From contig JAFWOE010000007.1 of NCBI GenBank assembly GCA_017509985.1, forward strand, positions 32,541 through 96,540: DNA of 64,000 bases. The letters are read 5' to 3'. The DNA comes from Lachnospiraceae bacterium. GTDB lineage: Bacteria > Bacillota > Clostridia > Lachnospirales > Lachnospiraceae. Of the stretch, positions 27,550-37,235 are shown piece after piece; within the stretch, counting starts at the first letter, position 1, and the number at the start of each line of letters is the position of its first letter. A program made the translations under genes and the position numbers. Below the pieces are notes generated by a model. The model made no database searches. It was not told the DNA's origin and saw only the letters and a list, made by a program, of their open reading frames with translations.

Positions 27550-28956
27550 ATGAGTGCAAAGAAAAAGGGCGTCCTGTTCAGCGGACAGTTCGGCTTTGTT
27601 ATTGCTGCCGCAGGCAGCGCGGTCGGCGTGGGAAACCTTTGGAGATTCCCGTACCTGGCGGCGAAGGACGGCGGCGGAACCTTTATTATCATATATCTGG
27701 TGCTTGTTGTCAGTTTCGGCTTTACGCTTCTGGTTTCGGATATCGCGATCGGCAGGAAGACCGGAAAAAGTGCGATACACGCGTATGAGGCGCTGAGCAG
27801 GAAATGGAAGTTTCTGGGGATCCTTACGTTCCTGGTTCCGGTCGTGATCATGACGTACTATGCCGTGATCGGCGGTTGGATCACCCGGTTCATGGTCGAT
27901 TTCATCGTCGGGAACGGGACGGCTGCAGCCGATGACGGATATTTCGTTTCGTTCATCACTTCGCCGGTATCCCCGGTGGTCTACGGCCTGATCTTTATGG
28001 TGGTCACCGGTTTTGTCATTTACAACGGTGTTGAAGGAGGCATCGAGCGCTGCTCAAGACTTCTGATGCCGGTACTGATCGCCCTGGTGGTCGGTATTGC
28101 GATCTTTTCGCTGACCCTGTCCTATACGGATGCCGACGGGACCGTAAGAACGGGTCTTCAGGGGCTGGTCGTTTATCTGAAACCCGATTTTTCACAGATG
28201 ACGCCGGGTACGTTTTTAAAGACGCTGCTGGATGCCATGAGCCAGATCTTTTTCTCTCTGAGCGTATCCATGGGCATCATGATCACATACGGATCCTATG
28301 TAAAAAAGAATGTCAATCTTTACCGTTCCGTCAGGCAGATCGAAGTCTTTGACACCGGCGTAGCCCTGCTGGCAGGAATGATGATCATTCCGGCAGTATT
28401 TGTCTTCTCCGGAATGGAAGGCATGGCCAAGGGCCCGACCCTGATGTTCGTCGCGATGCCCAAGGTGTTTGCCGCCATGGGTCCGGCCGGCCGCTATATG
28501 GGCATTGCCTTTTTTGCCCTGGCTATTTTTGCCACGCTGACGAGCTGCATTTCCGTACTGGAAAGCATTACCGCGAACTGCATGGAGATCTTCCATGCTT
28601 CCAGAAAAAAGACGACGGTCGTCTTAACGGTCATCTACTGTGCTGCGACGGCAGTTATTGCCCTCGGGTACAGCGTCCTGTACTGCGACATCCCCCTTCC
28701 GGGCGGAGGTACGGGACAGCTGCTGGATCTGATGGATTATATCAGCAACAGCCTGATGATGCCGATCATTTCCCTGCTTTCCGCGATCCTCATCGGCTGG
28801 GTCGTCGGATCGAAATGCATTACGGATGAGATGACGCTGAACGGAGAAAAATTCGGCCGCAAACGGCTTTATAACGTTATGATCCGCTATGTCGTGCCGA
28901 TCGTCATGCTTATATTGACCCTGCAGGCGCTGGGACTTCTCAGCTGGCTGAAATAA
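27550..28956 (+). CDS. Sodium-dependent transporter, NSS (SNF) family, second of tandem pair
   Basis: A 468-residue paralogue of the preceding gene with the same signature (GFVIAAAGSAVGVGNLWRFP). It has a clear ribosome-binding site (GGGGAG). The two share many blocks, for example MGIMITYGSYVKK here against MGILITFGSYMKH in the first. The tight spacing suggests one transcript; they may have different substrates or work together. Substrates cannot be read from sequence. Confidence 0.92.
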   Translation: MSAKKKGVLFSGQFGFVIAAAGSAVGVGNLWRFPYLAAKDGGGTFIIIYLVLVVSFGFTLLVSDIAIGRKTGKSAIHAYEALSRKWKFLGILTFLVPVVIMTYYAVIGGWITRFMVDFIVGNGTAAADDGYFVSFITSPVSPVVYGLIFMVVTGFVIYNGVEGGIERCSRLLMPVLIALVVGIAIFSLTLSYTDADGTVRTGLQGLVVYLKPDFSQMTPGTFLKTLLDAMSQIFFSLSVSMGIMITYGSYVKKNVNLYRSVRQIEVFDTGVALLAGMMIIPAVFVFSGMEGMAKGPTLMFVAMPKVFAAMGPAGRYMGIAFFALAIFATLTSCISVLESITANCMEIFHASRKKTTVVLTVIYCAATAVIALGYSVLYCDIPLPGGGTGQLLDLMDYISNSLMMPIISLLSAILIGWVVGSKCITDEMTLNGEKFGRKRLYNVMIRYVVPIVMLILTLQALGLLSWLK

Positions 28957-29038
28957 GGCAGCTTTCAGAATCCCGGGGCAGGCAGCATCGGTCCTGAAAA
29001 CAGAAGGACAGCATAAAATACAGATTACAGGAGGATGT

Positions 29039-30781
29039 ATGAAAAAACAAACAGTATTTTTTCTGGCTGCCGCTGTACTGGGCACATTGCTCCTGTACGG
29101 CTGCGAAGCTCCTTCCGTAAGCGGACCGGACGTTCCGGCAGCAGGCGGAACTGCGTCGGGCGGAACCGCATCGGTTTCATCCTCTGCAGGAGATCCTGCT
29201 GCTGAAAAAACCGTACAGCCGGTCAAAAAGGAGGCCTCGATGGAAGGAACTTGGTATGAGCAGGATCTGAACGGAAGCAGACTCATCATTTCCGGAAAAG
29301 AAATAGAATATGTAAGCGGTGTTTCCGATTATACCGATAAGAGCAGGTTTAAAACGAAAGGGATCGGGAATACGGTCGAGATCCTTCCGGACGAAGAGTT
29401 TTTTGCCGTGATCGAGATCCAGTACAGCAAAAAGGAAGATGTGATCACGGCACGCACCTATCCGCATACGGACGGGGACGGAGGCTATTATCTGCTGACT
29501 TATACGAGAACGGCCTTTACGCCGACACCGGAACCGACATACGGGGCCCGGAAAGATGATTCCGACCCCGAAGCCGTGACAGAAACGGATGATTACGAGT
29601 TCACTTCCCTGGTCATGTCGTTTTATGACACGGGAGACGAGTCGTATAAGGGGACGGATATGGCGCAGCCTCCGCCTTATGCCGACGATTATGAATACGA
29701 ACTGAAGGTGCTGGAGGACGGAAGCGGAGAGCTTTCTTCCGACTTCTGCCGTACGATCCCGGTCAGTGCCGGCCTGGTGGAGTCGATCCGGGACCTTATG
29801 AAAGAGAATGACCTCGCTTCCATAAACGGACGAAATATTCATACAGAGGGGATCCCCGCGGATTTCCCGAGGTATGACTTCGAACTGACGCTTGCTTCGG
29901 GAGAGATCCTGACCTCTTCGGCCGATCATAAAGACGTACCGGAAAACTGGAGCGTGTTCCAGGAAGCGGCGCATCATCTGCTGTTTGATGCTTTTATGGA
30001 AGCCGGCTATAATCCGAACACACGTGAATTTCACAGCACGCTCCCGATGAAGCGGATCGGCACGGGAGAGCGGTCCGATCTGGGGATCTCCAAGAGCAGT
30101 GAAGTGCTGCTTGGGAAAAATATGTCCTATGATTACAGCCTGGATGCCAAATATACCGTATTTGAGTTTGGCGAAGAGGTAACGCCGGGGCTGAAGCAGG
30201 CGCTTCAGGCCTACAGCGATGAACTGAAGGCCGCGGCGGAACAGGACCTTGTGAACGACTTCGAACTGATGGAGAATGCGACAAAGAAGGAGATCAAAAA
30301 AGCGGACCGGCTTTACGCCTATTCCTTCCGGGTAGCCGAACAGCTCTACGGCGATGACCAGCTGCTGTTCATTCTGGAGAGTGAAGGACATGCCAATTCC
30401 CTGGGGATCGGCTACAGCGGCTACGGGCTTTATCCGACCCACCGCTACGCCTTCGATACACAGACCGGTGAGCGGGTGTATGCTGCCGACCTGTTCAATG
30501 ATGAAGAGGCGTGTCTGAAAATGGTGACGGATGCTTTCGTACAGAGGTACCGTACCGAAACGGGAGACCTGCTTCGAAGCCGGGAGATTCAGGAAAAACT
30601 GCGGATGAGCCTGAAGGGCGAAGAGGGAGTAGATCCGGTGGAATTTTCCTGGGGCTACGACAGCATCTCTTTTTACCTGCCGGAAAGTATCATTGACCAG
30701 AATGGCTACCGTATGGACGCCACGGTCTATTATGATGAACTGCAGGAGCTGCTGGCGGACAGATACACCACAGTCCGCTGA
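29039..30781 (+). CDS. Lipoprotein with probable C-terminal DUF3298-like domain
   Basis: A 580-residue exported lipoprotein. The signal peptide ends in the lipobox LLYGC (Cys22) and is followed by a Gly/Ser/Ala-rich stretch. A ribosome-binding site AGGAGG lies 5 nt upstream. A small beta domain near residues 65-160 (EGTWYEQDLNGSRLIISGKE) resembles lipocalin-like lipoprotein domains. The C-terminal 120 residues (YAFDTQTGERVYAADLFND, then FSWGYDSISFYLPES) look like the DUF3298 domain of RsiV-type proteins. Role unknown, probably an envelope sensor. Confidence 0.7.
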   Translation: MKKQTVFFLAAAVLGTLLLYGCEAPSVSGPDVPAAGGTASGGTASVSSSAGDPAAEKTVQPVKKEASMEGTWYEQDLNGSRLIISGKEIEYVSGVSDYTDKSRFKTKGIGNTVEILPDEEFFAVIEIQYSKKEDVITARTYPHTDGDGGYYLLTYTRTAFTPTPEPTYGARKDDSDPEAVTETDDYEFTSLVMSFYDTGDESYKGTDMAQPPPYADDYEYELKVLEDGSGELSSDFCRTIPVSAGLVESIRDLMKENDLASINGRNIHTEGIPADFPRYDFELTLASGEILTSSADHKDVPENWSVFQEAAHHLLFDAFMEAGYNPNTREFHSTLPMKRIGTGERSDLGISKSSEVLLGKNMSYDYSLDAKYTVFEFGEEVTPGLKQALQAYSDELKAAAEQDLVNDFELMENATKKEIKKADRLYAYSFRVAEQLYGDDQLLFILESEGHANSLGIGYSGYGLYPTHRYAFDTQTGERVYAADLFNDEEACLKMVTDAFVQRYRTETGDLLRSREIQEKLRMSLKGEEGVDPVEFSWGYDSISFYLPESIIDQNGYRMDATVYYDELQELLADRYTTVR

Positions 30782-30836
30782 GACGCCGTATTCTGAATAA
30801 ATGATTTCTAAACCGAAAAAGTATCAAGAGGGCTCC

Positions 30837-32228
30837 ATGAACGTACTTGTTATAAACGGATCTCCGAAAGGAGAAAACAGCATTACCCTTCAGACGGTTC
30901 TGTATCTTGAGAAGCACAATCCCAATACAGAATTTACGGTCCTGCACGCTGGGCAGCAGATCAGGAAGTATGAAAAGGATTTTTCGGAAGCGGCAGCTGC
31001 GCTGGAAAAAGCGGACCTTATCCTGTTTGCCTATCCTGTATATACGTTTATCGTGCCGGCCCAGCTTCACCGGTTTATTGAGCTGATCAAGGAAGACGGG
31101 ACGGATCTGAAAGGAAAGTTTGCGACCCAGCTGACGACATCCAAACATTTTTACGATACAACGGCGCACCGTTTCATTCAGGACAACTGCGATGATCTCG
31201 GCCTGCGTTATATCCGGGGACTCTCTGCGGATATGGAAGACCTGCTTCATCCGGAGGGCCGGAAGGAAGCCCGGGAGTTCTTTAAATACGTCCGCATGTG
31301 CATGAAGCGCGGGTACTGTGAACCGTGCAGATACGGGAGCGCGGACGGACAGGAAGCGGAAGACCGGGCCTGTATGCCGGAAGAAACTCCGGCCGGTACC
31401 GGAGAGAAGAACGGGAAAGGGCCGGAAGGGACACAAAAAGAAGCGCCTCTGATCGTTATTGTTGCGGATATTACGGATGACAGCTCCGGCAGGGACCTGC
31501 ATGAGATGATCGAAGCATTCCGGAAGGCTTCCCGGTGCAGCTGCGAAGTCGTCAATATCCGTGAATTTCCTTTCAGCGGCGGCTGCCTTGGATGCTTCCG
31601 GTGCGCGGCCGACGGAACCTGTGTTTATAAAGACGGATTCGATACTTTCTTACGAGAAAGGATCCAGACAGCGGATGCGACTGTCTATGCCTGTACGATC
31701 CGGGATCATTCGATGGGCTCCCGGTTTAAGATGTTCGATGACCGGCAGTTCTGCAACGGGCACCGCACCGTGACCATGGGAAAACCGGTCGGATATATCG
31801 TAAACGGTTCACTGAAAGACGAAGAAAACCTGCGTACCGTTATGGAAGCCCGGGCCCAGGTCGGCGGGAATTATCTGGCCGGCATCGCCTGCAGCGGCAG
31901 GGAGTTTCAGGCTCAGGCCGAAAGACTGGCAGGAATACTGGAATACTGCCTGGAGCACAGCTATACCCAGCCGAAGAATTTCTACGGGGTCGGAGGACTG
32001 AAGATCTTCCGGGATCTGATCTATCAGATGCAGGGACTGATGAAGGAAGACCACCGATTCTATAAACAGCACGGATTTTATGATTTTCCGCAGAAGAAAA
32101 AGGCCACGATCGCCGGCATGTACCTGGTAGGCGCAATGATGAACAGCAAAAAACTCAGCAGAAAGCTCGGAGGAAAGATGACCGAAGGCATGCTGATGCC
32201 TTACAGGAAGGTGCTGGAGAAAGATTGA
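30837..32228 (+). CDS. Tandem flavodoxin-fold NAD(P)H-dependent oxidoreductase
   Basis: A 463-residue protein that appears to hold two flavodoxin-like folds. The first begins MNVLVINGSPKGENS. The second begins near residue 205 with IVIVADITDDSSG and carries a cysteine-rich FMN-reductase motif, GCLGCFRCAADGTC. The start at 30837 has GAGGG upstream; a longer frame begins 36 nt earlier without a ribosome-binding site. It likely reduces a substrate with FMN; the duplication suggests internal electron transfer. Substrate unknown. Confidence 0.75.
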   Translation: MNVLVINGSPKGENSITLQTVLYLEKHNPNTEFTVLHAGQQIRKYEKDFSEAAAALEKADLILFAYPVYTFIVPAQLHRFIELIKEDGTDLKGKFATQLTTSKHFYDTTAHRFIQDNCDDLGLRYIRGLSADMEDLLHPEGRKEAREFFKYVRMCMKRGYCEPCRYGSADGQEAEDRACMPEETPAGTGEKNGKGPEGTQKEAPLIVIVADITDDSSGRDLHEMIEAFRKASRCSCEVVNIREFPFSGGCLGCFRCAADGTCVYKDGFDTFLRERIQTADATVYACTIRDHSMGSRFKMFDDRQFCNGHRTVTMGKPVGYIVNGSLKDEENLRTVMEARAQVGGNYLAGIACSGREFQAQAERLAGILEYCLEHSYTQPKNFYGVGGLKIFRDLIYQMQGLMKEDHRFYKQHGFYDFPQKKKATIAGMYLVGAMMNSKKLSRKLGGKMTEGMLMPYRKVLEKD

Positions 32229-32299
32229 AAGAATTGCAGGCCTCTGACCTGGGCAGCATCTCAGGCAGACCCGGATAATATGCAGAAGGAAGACAGGCC

Positions 32300-33034
32300 A
32301 TGAACACCAGGGAACGGGTGCTCGAAGCACTGGAGAAAGCCAGAGGTGATTATGTATCCGGAGAAACTCTCGCCGGGAGCTGCGGTATATCCAGAAACGC
32401 TATATGGAAAGCCGTTGCAGGGCTCAGAAAGAACGGTTACCCAATAAAATCCGTCCCCAACCGCGGCTACATGCTGGAGCAGGAAACGGACATCCTTTCG
32501 AAGGCCGGAATCCGCCTGTATCTGAATGAAGGAACGGAAACGGCATACCGGCTCCTTGTATATGATGAGCTGGATTCGACGAACAATGAAGCCAAAAGGA
32601 ATCTGGTCTTCGGCGACCGCAGCATACTGCATAAAACCGTGATCGCGGCAAGACGCCAGACTGCCGGAAGAGGCCATGGCGACAGCCGCTTTTCCTCACC
32701 GGACGGGGGAATCTACCTCAGTATTATCCTTGAGCCGGATAAGCTGAAAGAACCCGGCGCCCCGGTATCGGAAAGAGCATCTTCTGCAGTTCAGTCCGTT
32801 CTGGAAGAACTGTTCGGCACCGTTCTGGAAAAAAAGAAGGACAGTTCGCTCTATGCGGACGGAGAAAAAGTCTGCGGCATTCTTACCGAGGGCATTTCCG
32901 ATCTCGAGACAGGAAAATACAGCAATTACATCGTCGGGATCGGCATCTATACGGAAAAACTGCAGAGCCAAAGAAAGGATTCTCCCGGAAAAAATGAAAT
33001 TGCCGCAAAGATCCTGAAAAAACTGGATTTCTGA
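32300..33034 (+). CDS. BirA-like protein: HTH plus shortened, degenerate biotin ligase domain
   Basis: A 244-residue protein. Residues 1-65 are the BirA-type winged helix (SRNAIWKAVAGLRKNGYPIK). The ligase region keeps DELDSTNNEAK, RGHGDSRFSSPDGGIYLS (usual RGRRGRxWxSPxGG) and GEKVCGILTEG. The KWPND segment that contacts biotin is replaced by KKKDS. The C-terminal SH3-like domain is missing, giving 244 residues against about 320. It may be a regulator that no longer ligates biotin, or a decaying gene. It is followed by a terminator-like hairpin. Confidence 0.7.
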   Translation: MNTRERVLEALEKARGDYVSGETLAGSCGISRNAIWKAVAGLRKNGYPIKSVPNRGYMLEQETDILSKAGIRLYLNEGTETAYRLLVYDELDSTNNEAKRNLVFGDRSILHKTVIAARRQTAGRGHGDSRFSSPDGGIYLSIILEPDKLKEPGAPVSERASSAVQSVLEELFGTVLEKKKDSSLYADGEKVCGILTEGISDLETGKYSNYIVGIGIYTEKLQSQRKDSPGKNEIAAKILKKLDF

Positions 33035-33081
33035 AAACGGGATGCCGGTCAGACGGATTTCCGGAATCGGCATTGAAACAG

Positions 33082-33113
33082 TACCCGGCCGCTGAAAAGC
33101 GACGGGTATTATT
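33082..33113 (+). terminator. Probable terminator after the BirA-like gene
   Basis: The stem is TACCCG/CGGGTA with an inner CGCT/AGCG around GAAA, followed by a short T/A-rich run (33109-33113). Confidence 0.45.
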
Positions 33114-33147
33114 ACAGGCCAATCGTCAACCTTATTCAATATTATGG

Positions 33148-33176
33148 TTGACAATTGACTGTGCATCTGATATATA
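33148..33176 (+). promoter_or_regulatory. Promoter of the SSS symporter gene
   Basis: TTGACA (33148-33153), a 17-nt spacer and TATATA (33171-33176), 50 nt before the start. Confidence 0.65.
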
Positions 33177-33225
33177 ATCCTTTTCAGCAGGATGACACTT
33201 ACAGAACAATGGAAACCCACCACGT

Positions 33226-34602
33226 ATGAATACCGTTTTTCTGATCGCCTTAATCATCTATCTCATAATATTTCTTATCATCGGGATCCGTGAATTAAAG
33301 AGCATACACGGCTTTAAGGACTATTCCGCCGCCGGTAAAAACCAGACCACCTTTGCGGTCGTGATGACGCTGATGGCGACCATGGTCGGAGCGTCCACCA
33401 CCATCGGCATCACCGATACGGTCTATAAAATCGGCTTTCCGGGGATCTGGTGGCTGGCTTTCGGTGCGCTCGGACTGATCCTGCAGTCGTTTTTCATTTC
33501 CGAGAGAGTCCGCAGGATCGATGCCGATACACTTCCGGATCTGGCCGGAAAGACCGCAGGAAGACCGGCGCAGCTGCTGATCGCGCTTATTATCGCGGTT
33601 TCCTGGATCGGAGTAGTTGCCGGCCAGCTGGCCGCAATGAATTCCCTGGTCACTTATGCGCTCGGCAGGAGCAGCAGGGGGATCTTTGTGATCGTTGCTG
33701 TTATTGTGATCCTTTATACACTGACCGGCGGCCAGCTGTCCGTCATCAAGACCGACAGGTTCCAGCTCCTGATCATCCTGGCCGGTGTTGCAGCCTGCAT
33801 GATCTTTCTCTATGCGGTAAAGGGAGGGAATACCGCCGAAGTCGCAGACAATATTGAACTGCTGAATGAAAACTACGGTCCGTCCAATCTTTTTATCCAG
33901 TTTTTCGTGATCGGCGGGGTGTTCTTCCTGGGACCGGATATCCTTTCCCGGAATTTTGTTTCCGGAAATGAAAAGACCGCGAAAAGATCGGCCCTTATTT
34001 CGGGACTGTTCCTTTTGTGCTTTGCGGTCATGATCACTCTGACCGGAATGTGGATCCGGTACAATGTGACCCCGGAACAGCTAGGTGACAGCGGAGCCCT
34101 GATGTATGCCGCTTCATTGCTTCCGAAAGGACTGTCGGTCCTTCTGATCTTCGGCCTGCTTTCGGCTATTCTGTCTTCCACAGATACCTGCCTCATCAAT
34201 GCATCCGTTATACTGGCGAAAGATGTTTTCAAAAAGGAGAGCGTCCCCTTCGTCCGCATTGCGGTGATCCTGATCGGCGGGCTTTCGCTCCTTCTGGTCC
34301 TGCTGGGAAGGGGGGATATCATGAGCCTTCTTTCGGGTGCTTATTCCGTTTATACCCCCGGCGTGATCTTTCCGCTTACGGTCGCGATCTTCGCTTATGA
34401 AAAGCACGGTGTCCGGATCGGCCCCTGGCTTGCGGGAGTTATTGCAGGCGGTCTCTTCGGAATTGCCGGAACCTATTTCGGCACGGCGCTGAAGTCCTTC
34501 GGCCTCCCGGATGCCGCCGCACCGTATCTTCCCATTATCGGCATGGGGCTTTCACTGATCCTTTCCCTGCTTTCCGTCCGAAGACAACCCTGCAGAGAGT
34601 AA
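33226..34602 (+). CDS. Sodium:solute symporter family (SSS) protein
   Basis: A 458-residue membrane protein with about twelve hydrophobic segments. The family block MTLMATMVGASTTIGITD and the following GFPGIWW are typical of SSS helix 1-2. The block LIFGLLSAILSSTDTCLINA corresponds to the Na2-site helix 8. Its own promoter lies 50 nt upstream. Related proteins take up carboxylates, sugars or pantothenate; no neighbour indicates which. Confidence 0.88.
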   Translation: MNTVFLIALIIYLIIFLIIGIRELKSIHGFKDYSAAGKNQTTFAVVMTLMATMVGASTTIGITDTVYKIGFPGIWWLAFGALGLILQSFFISERVRRIDADTLPDLAGKTAGRPAQLLIALIIAVSWIGVVAGQLAAMNSLVTYALGRSSRGIFVIVAVIVILYTLTGGQLSVIKTDRFQLLIILAGVAACMIFLYAVKGGNTAEVADNIELLNENYGPSNLFIQFFVIGGVFFLGPDILSRNFVSGNEKTAKRSALISGLFLLCFAVMITLTGMWIRYNVTPEQLGDSGALMYAASLLPKGLSVLLIFGLLSAILSSTDTCLINASVILAKDVFKKESVPFVRIAVILIGGLSLLLVLLGRGDIMSLLSGAYSVYTPGVIFPLTVAIFAYEKHGVRIGPWLAGVIAGGLFGIAGTYFGTALKSFGLPDAAAPYLPIIGMGLSLILSLLSVRRQPCRE

Positions 34603-34744
34603 AAGAAATCCGGATAAATGACAGCGATCGCCTGCCGTGGCAGCTTCCTGCAGCAGGTGTTTTTTCATACGCGTTGATTATTTACAGAGCAGACAGAAAA
34701 GCTTAAAATAATGCTGAAAGACAGCAGTATTATCGGATGATCCC

Positions 34745-35635
34745 ATGGAAAACAATATGGACGATCAAAGAAATAAAGAGAAGATCCTGCAGCCGGAGGA
34801 TTATAGGGAACCGGACTGTGTCCTGTGCGGCGATCCCTATGGCGCGGCCCCGAAAGTAAAGACCGTTCCTCTGCAGCGCATCATTGAGAAGGTGGACGAG
34901 TTCCAGACCCGTCAGGATGCGGCCGGTGCGGAACGGATGCTGAAATACTGGCTTTCCGAAGCGGAACTGGGCGGCGACCTGAAAGGGCAGCTGGGGATCC
35001 GGAATGAATTTATCGGTTTATACCGGAAGAACGGAAGGAAAGAGGACGCATTTGAAAGTATTCAGGAAGCAATGCGCCTTCTGGACGAACTGGATTTTCA
35101 CGGATCGATCAGCTCGGGTACGACCTATACGAATTCGGCAACGGCGTATTATACATTCGGTTCCTATGAAAAGGCCCTTCCGCTGTTCGAGAAGGCCCTG
35201 GAAGTTTATGAAAAAAACGGAAAAACATCTTCTTCACTGCTGGGCGGGCTGTACAATAACATGGGCCTGACCCTGACTGCGCTTCGGCAGTTTGAAAGAG
35301 CCGGAATAATGTATGGGAAAGCGCTTTCCGTGATGGAACAGGTTCCCGGCAGCGAACCGGAACAGGCGATCACGTATCTGAACATGGCAGACTGTGCCAG
35401 CGCGGAAAAAGGTACGGAAGAAGCGGAAGAGGAGATCTCTGCTTTTCTCGACAAAGCGGAAGCGCTTTTGAATCAGAGCTGGGAATCGGCGAAACATGGC
35501 AGTTCACAGGAGAAAGGCTACTGCGCCTTTGTCTTTGACAGCTGCGCACCGACATTTTCCTATTACGGATATTTCATTGCATCGGAAGAATTAAAACAGC
35601 GGGCGCAGGAACTGCGCAGCAGTGCTGTTTCCTAA
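34745..35635 (+). CDS. Tetratricopeptide-repeat protein paired with DUF4037
   Basis: A 296-residue soluble protein, largely helical. Clear TPR blocks are NSATAYYTFGSYEKALPLFE and NNMGLTLTALRQFERAGIMY, between about residues 120 and 210. An N-terminal motif CVLCGDPYG may bind a metal. It ends 22 nt before the DUF4037 protein gene and is likely co-transcribed. In related genomes TPR and DUF4037 proteins are often side by side, which suggests a shared complex; role unknown. Confidence 0.75.
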   Translation: MENNMDDQRNKEKILQPEDYREPDCVLCGDPYGAAPKVKTVPLQRIIEKVDEFQTRQDAAGAERMLKYWLSEAELGGDLKGQLGIRNEFIGLYRKNGRKEDAFESIQEAMRLLDELDFHGSISSGTTYTNSATAYYTFGSYEKALPLFEKALEVYEKNGKTSSSLLGGLYNNMGLTLTALRQFERAGIMYGKALSVMEQVPGSEPEQAITYLNMADCASAEKGTEEAEEEISAFLDKAEALLNQSWESAKHGSSQEKGYCAFVFDSCAPTFSYYGYFIASEELKQRAQELRSSAVS

Positions 35636-35657
35636 AGAAAAGAAGGCAGAGACGGGC

Positions 35658-36599
35658 ATGAAAGGACTGGAACTGGCCAGGGATTTTTATGAAAGCTGCG
35701 GAAAACCCATGCTGGAAAAGAATTTTCCGCAGGTGCTTCCGTATATTGCGGCAGGCCTGTTCGGGAGCGGATCGGAATGCTTCGGCTATGATGACGAGAT
35801 CTCCCGGGATCACGATTTTGAGCCATGCTTCTGCCTGTTGCTCCCCGGGGAGAACATCGTCGACCGGCGGACGGCTTTTCTGCTGGAGCGGGCGTATGCA
35901 AAGCTTCCGGGGGAGTTTAAAGGCTTCCGGCGTACGCAGATCCTGCCGGTAGGCGGGGCGAGACACGGTGTCCTGAGGACGGAGGAAGTGTTTCAGAATA
36001 AAACCGGGACTCCGGACGGGAACCTGACCCTGAAGCAGTGGCTTTCGCTTCCGGATCACTATCTTGCAGAGGCTGTGAACGGTGAGATCTTTTATGACGG
36101 ATACGGTGAAGTGACCCGGATCCGCCGCCGGCTGGCTTTTTATCCGGAAGATATCCGGCGGAAAAAACTGGCCGGACATCTGCTCCTGATGGCGCAGGCC
36201 GGGCAGTACAATTATCTCCGATCCGTCCGCCGCGGAGAAAATGCCGCAGCGCAGATGGCCGTTTTTGAATATGTTAAGAGCGGAATCGAGACCGTTTTCC
36301 TGCTGAATCGGAAATACCAGCCTTATTATAAATGGGCTTTCCGCGCAATGCGGGAACTGCCGCTCCTCCCGGATCTGGCCGATGATTTTGAGATGATGAT
36401 CACGCGCGGGAATGATGAGGAAGCGGCAGAGGAAAAATCAGCCGTGATCGAACGGATCTCCCGGGACGTGATCCGGATACTGGGAGAGCAGAGGCTTTCG
36501 TCCGCGCCTTCCGATGAACTGGAAAGACATGCCTACATCGTAAATGACAGCATTCGTGATTCGGAGATCCGCAATCTGCATGTCCTGGCCGGAGTCTGA
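35658..36599 (+). CDS. DUF4037 domain protein, nucleotidyltransferase-like
   Basis: A 313-residue protein. The motif GLFGSGSECFGYDDEISRDH, followed by DFE, has the GS-x10-DxD pattern of the polymerase-beta-type nucleotidyltransferase fold. The start chosen is ATG at 35658; an in-frame GTG at 35622 overlaps the TPR gene. The role is unknown. With the TPR gene in front it may form a modifying complex. Confidence 0.7.
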   Translation: MKGLELARDFYESCGKPMLEKNFPQVLPYIAAGLFGSGSECFGYDDEISRDHDFEPCFCLLLPGENIVDRRTAFLLERAYAKLPGEFKGFRRTQILPVGGARHGVLRTEEVFQNKTGTPDGNLTLKQWLSLPDHYLAEAVNGEIFYDGYGEVTRIRRRLAFYPEDIRRKKLAGHLLLMAQAGQYNYLRSVRRGENAAAQMAVFEYVKSGIETVFLLNRKYQPYYKWAFRAMRELPLLPDLADDFEMMITRGNDEEAAEEKSAVIERISRDVIRILGEQRLSSAPSDELERHAYIVNDSIRDSEIRNLHVLAGV

Positions 36600-36681
36600 C
36601 AGAAAGCCCGGTTTACGGAAATGAGAAAAGAATGACCGCGTACCGGTCAGGCAGCGGACAGATCCATACAAGGAGTAAACT

Positions 36682-37233
36682 ATGCAGCTTTTTAACGGAA
36701 GACCGGAAGAGGAAGCCGGACGTCTCCCCCGCGAGATCCGGACCTATGATTTCCTGGACAGACTGAACATCCCATATCAGCGTACAGATCATGACCGAGC
36801 CGACAACATGGAGGCGTGCAATGCGATCGATGCCATTCTCGGTGTCCTGATCTGCAAGAATCTTTTTCTGTGCAACCGGCAGAAAACCAGGTTCTATCTT
36901 CTGATGATGCCCGGAGACAAAAAGTTCAAGACCAAAGAACTTTCCGGGCAGATCGGTTCCTCCAGACTCTCTTTTGCGGAGCCTGCGGATATGCTGAAAT
37001 ACCTGGATATCGAACCCGGGGCGGTCAGCATTATGGGACTGATGAACGATACCGGGCACGAAGTGCAGCTGCTGATCGATGAGGATGTCTTAAAAGATGA
37101 ATACCTGGGCTGCCATCCCTGCGTCTGCACCTCCAGCCTGAAACTCAGAACGGAAGATGTGATCAAAACCTTTCTTCCGGCGACAGGGCATGATTACCGG
37201 GCCGTCCGTCTTGTCGGTGAAGAGGAGGGATAA
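36682..37233 (+). CDS. Prolyl-tRNA editing protein (YbaK/ProXp family)
   Basis: A 183-residue trans-editing protein, PrdX/ProXp-ala type, which removes alanine or other wrong amino acids from tRNA-Pro. The conserved Lys is in CKNLFLCNRQ, and the GxxxP-like motif is in GCHPCVCTSSLKL. An AAGGAG site is 9 nt before the start. It is 2 nt ahead of the C45 peptidase gene, so the two are probably co-transcribed, though no link in function is evident. Confidence 0.85.
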   Translation: MQLFNGRPEEEAGRLPREIRTYDFLDRLNIPYQRTDHDRADNMEACNAIDAILGVLICKNLFLCNRQKTRFYLLMMPGDKKFKTKELSGQIGSSRLSFAEPADMLKYLDIEPGAVSIMGLMNDTGHEVQLLIDEDVLKDEYLGCHPCVCTSSLKLRTEDVIKTFLPATGHDYRAVRLVGEEEG

Positions 37234-37235
37234 AA

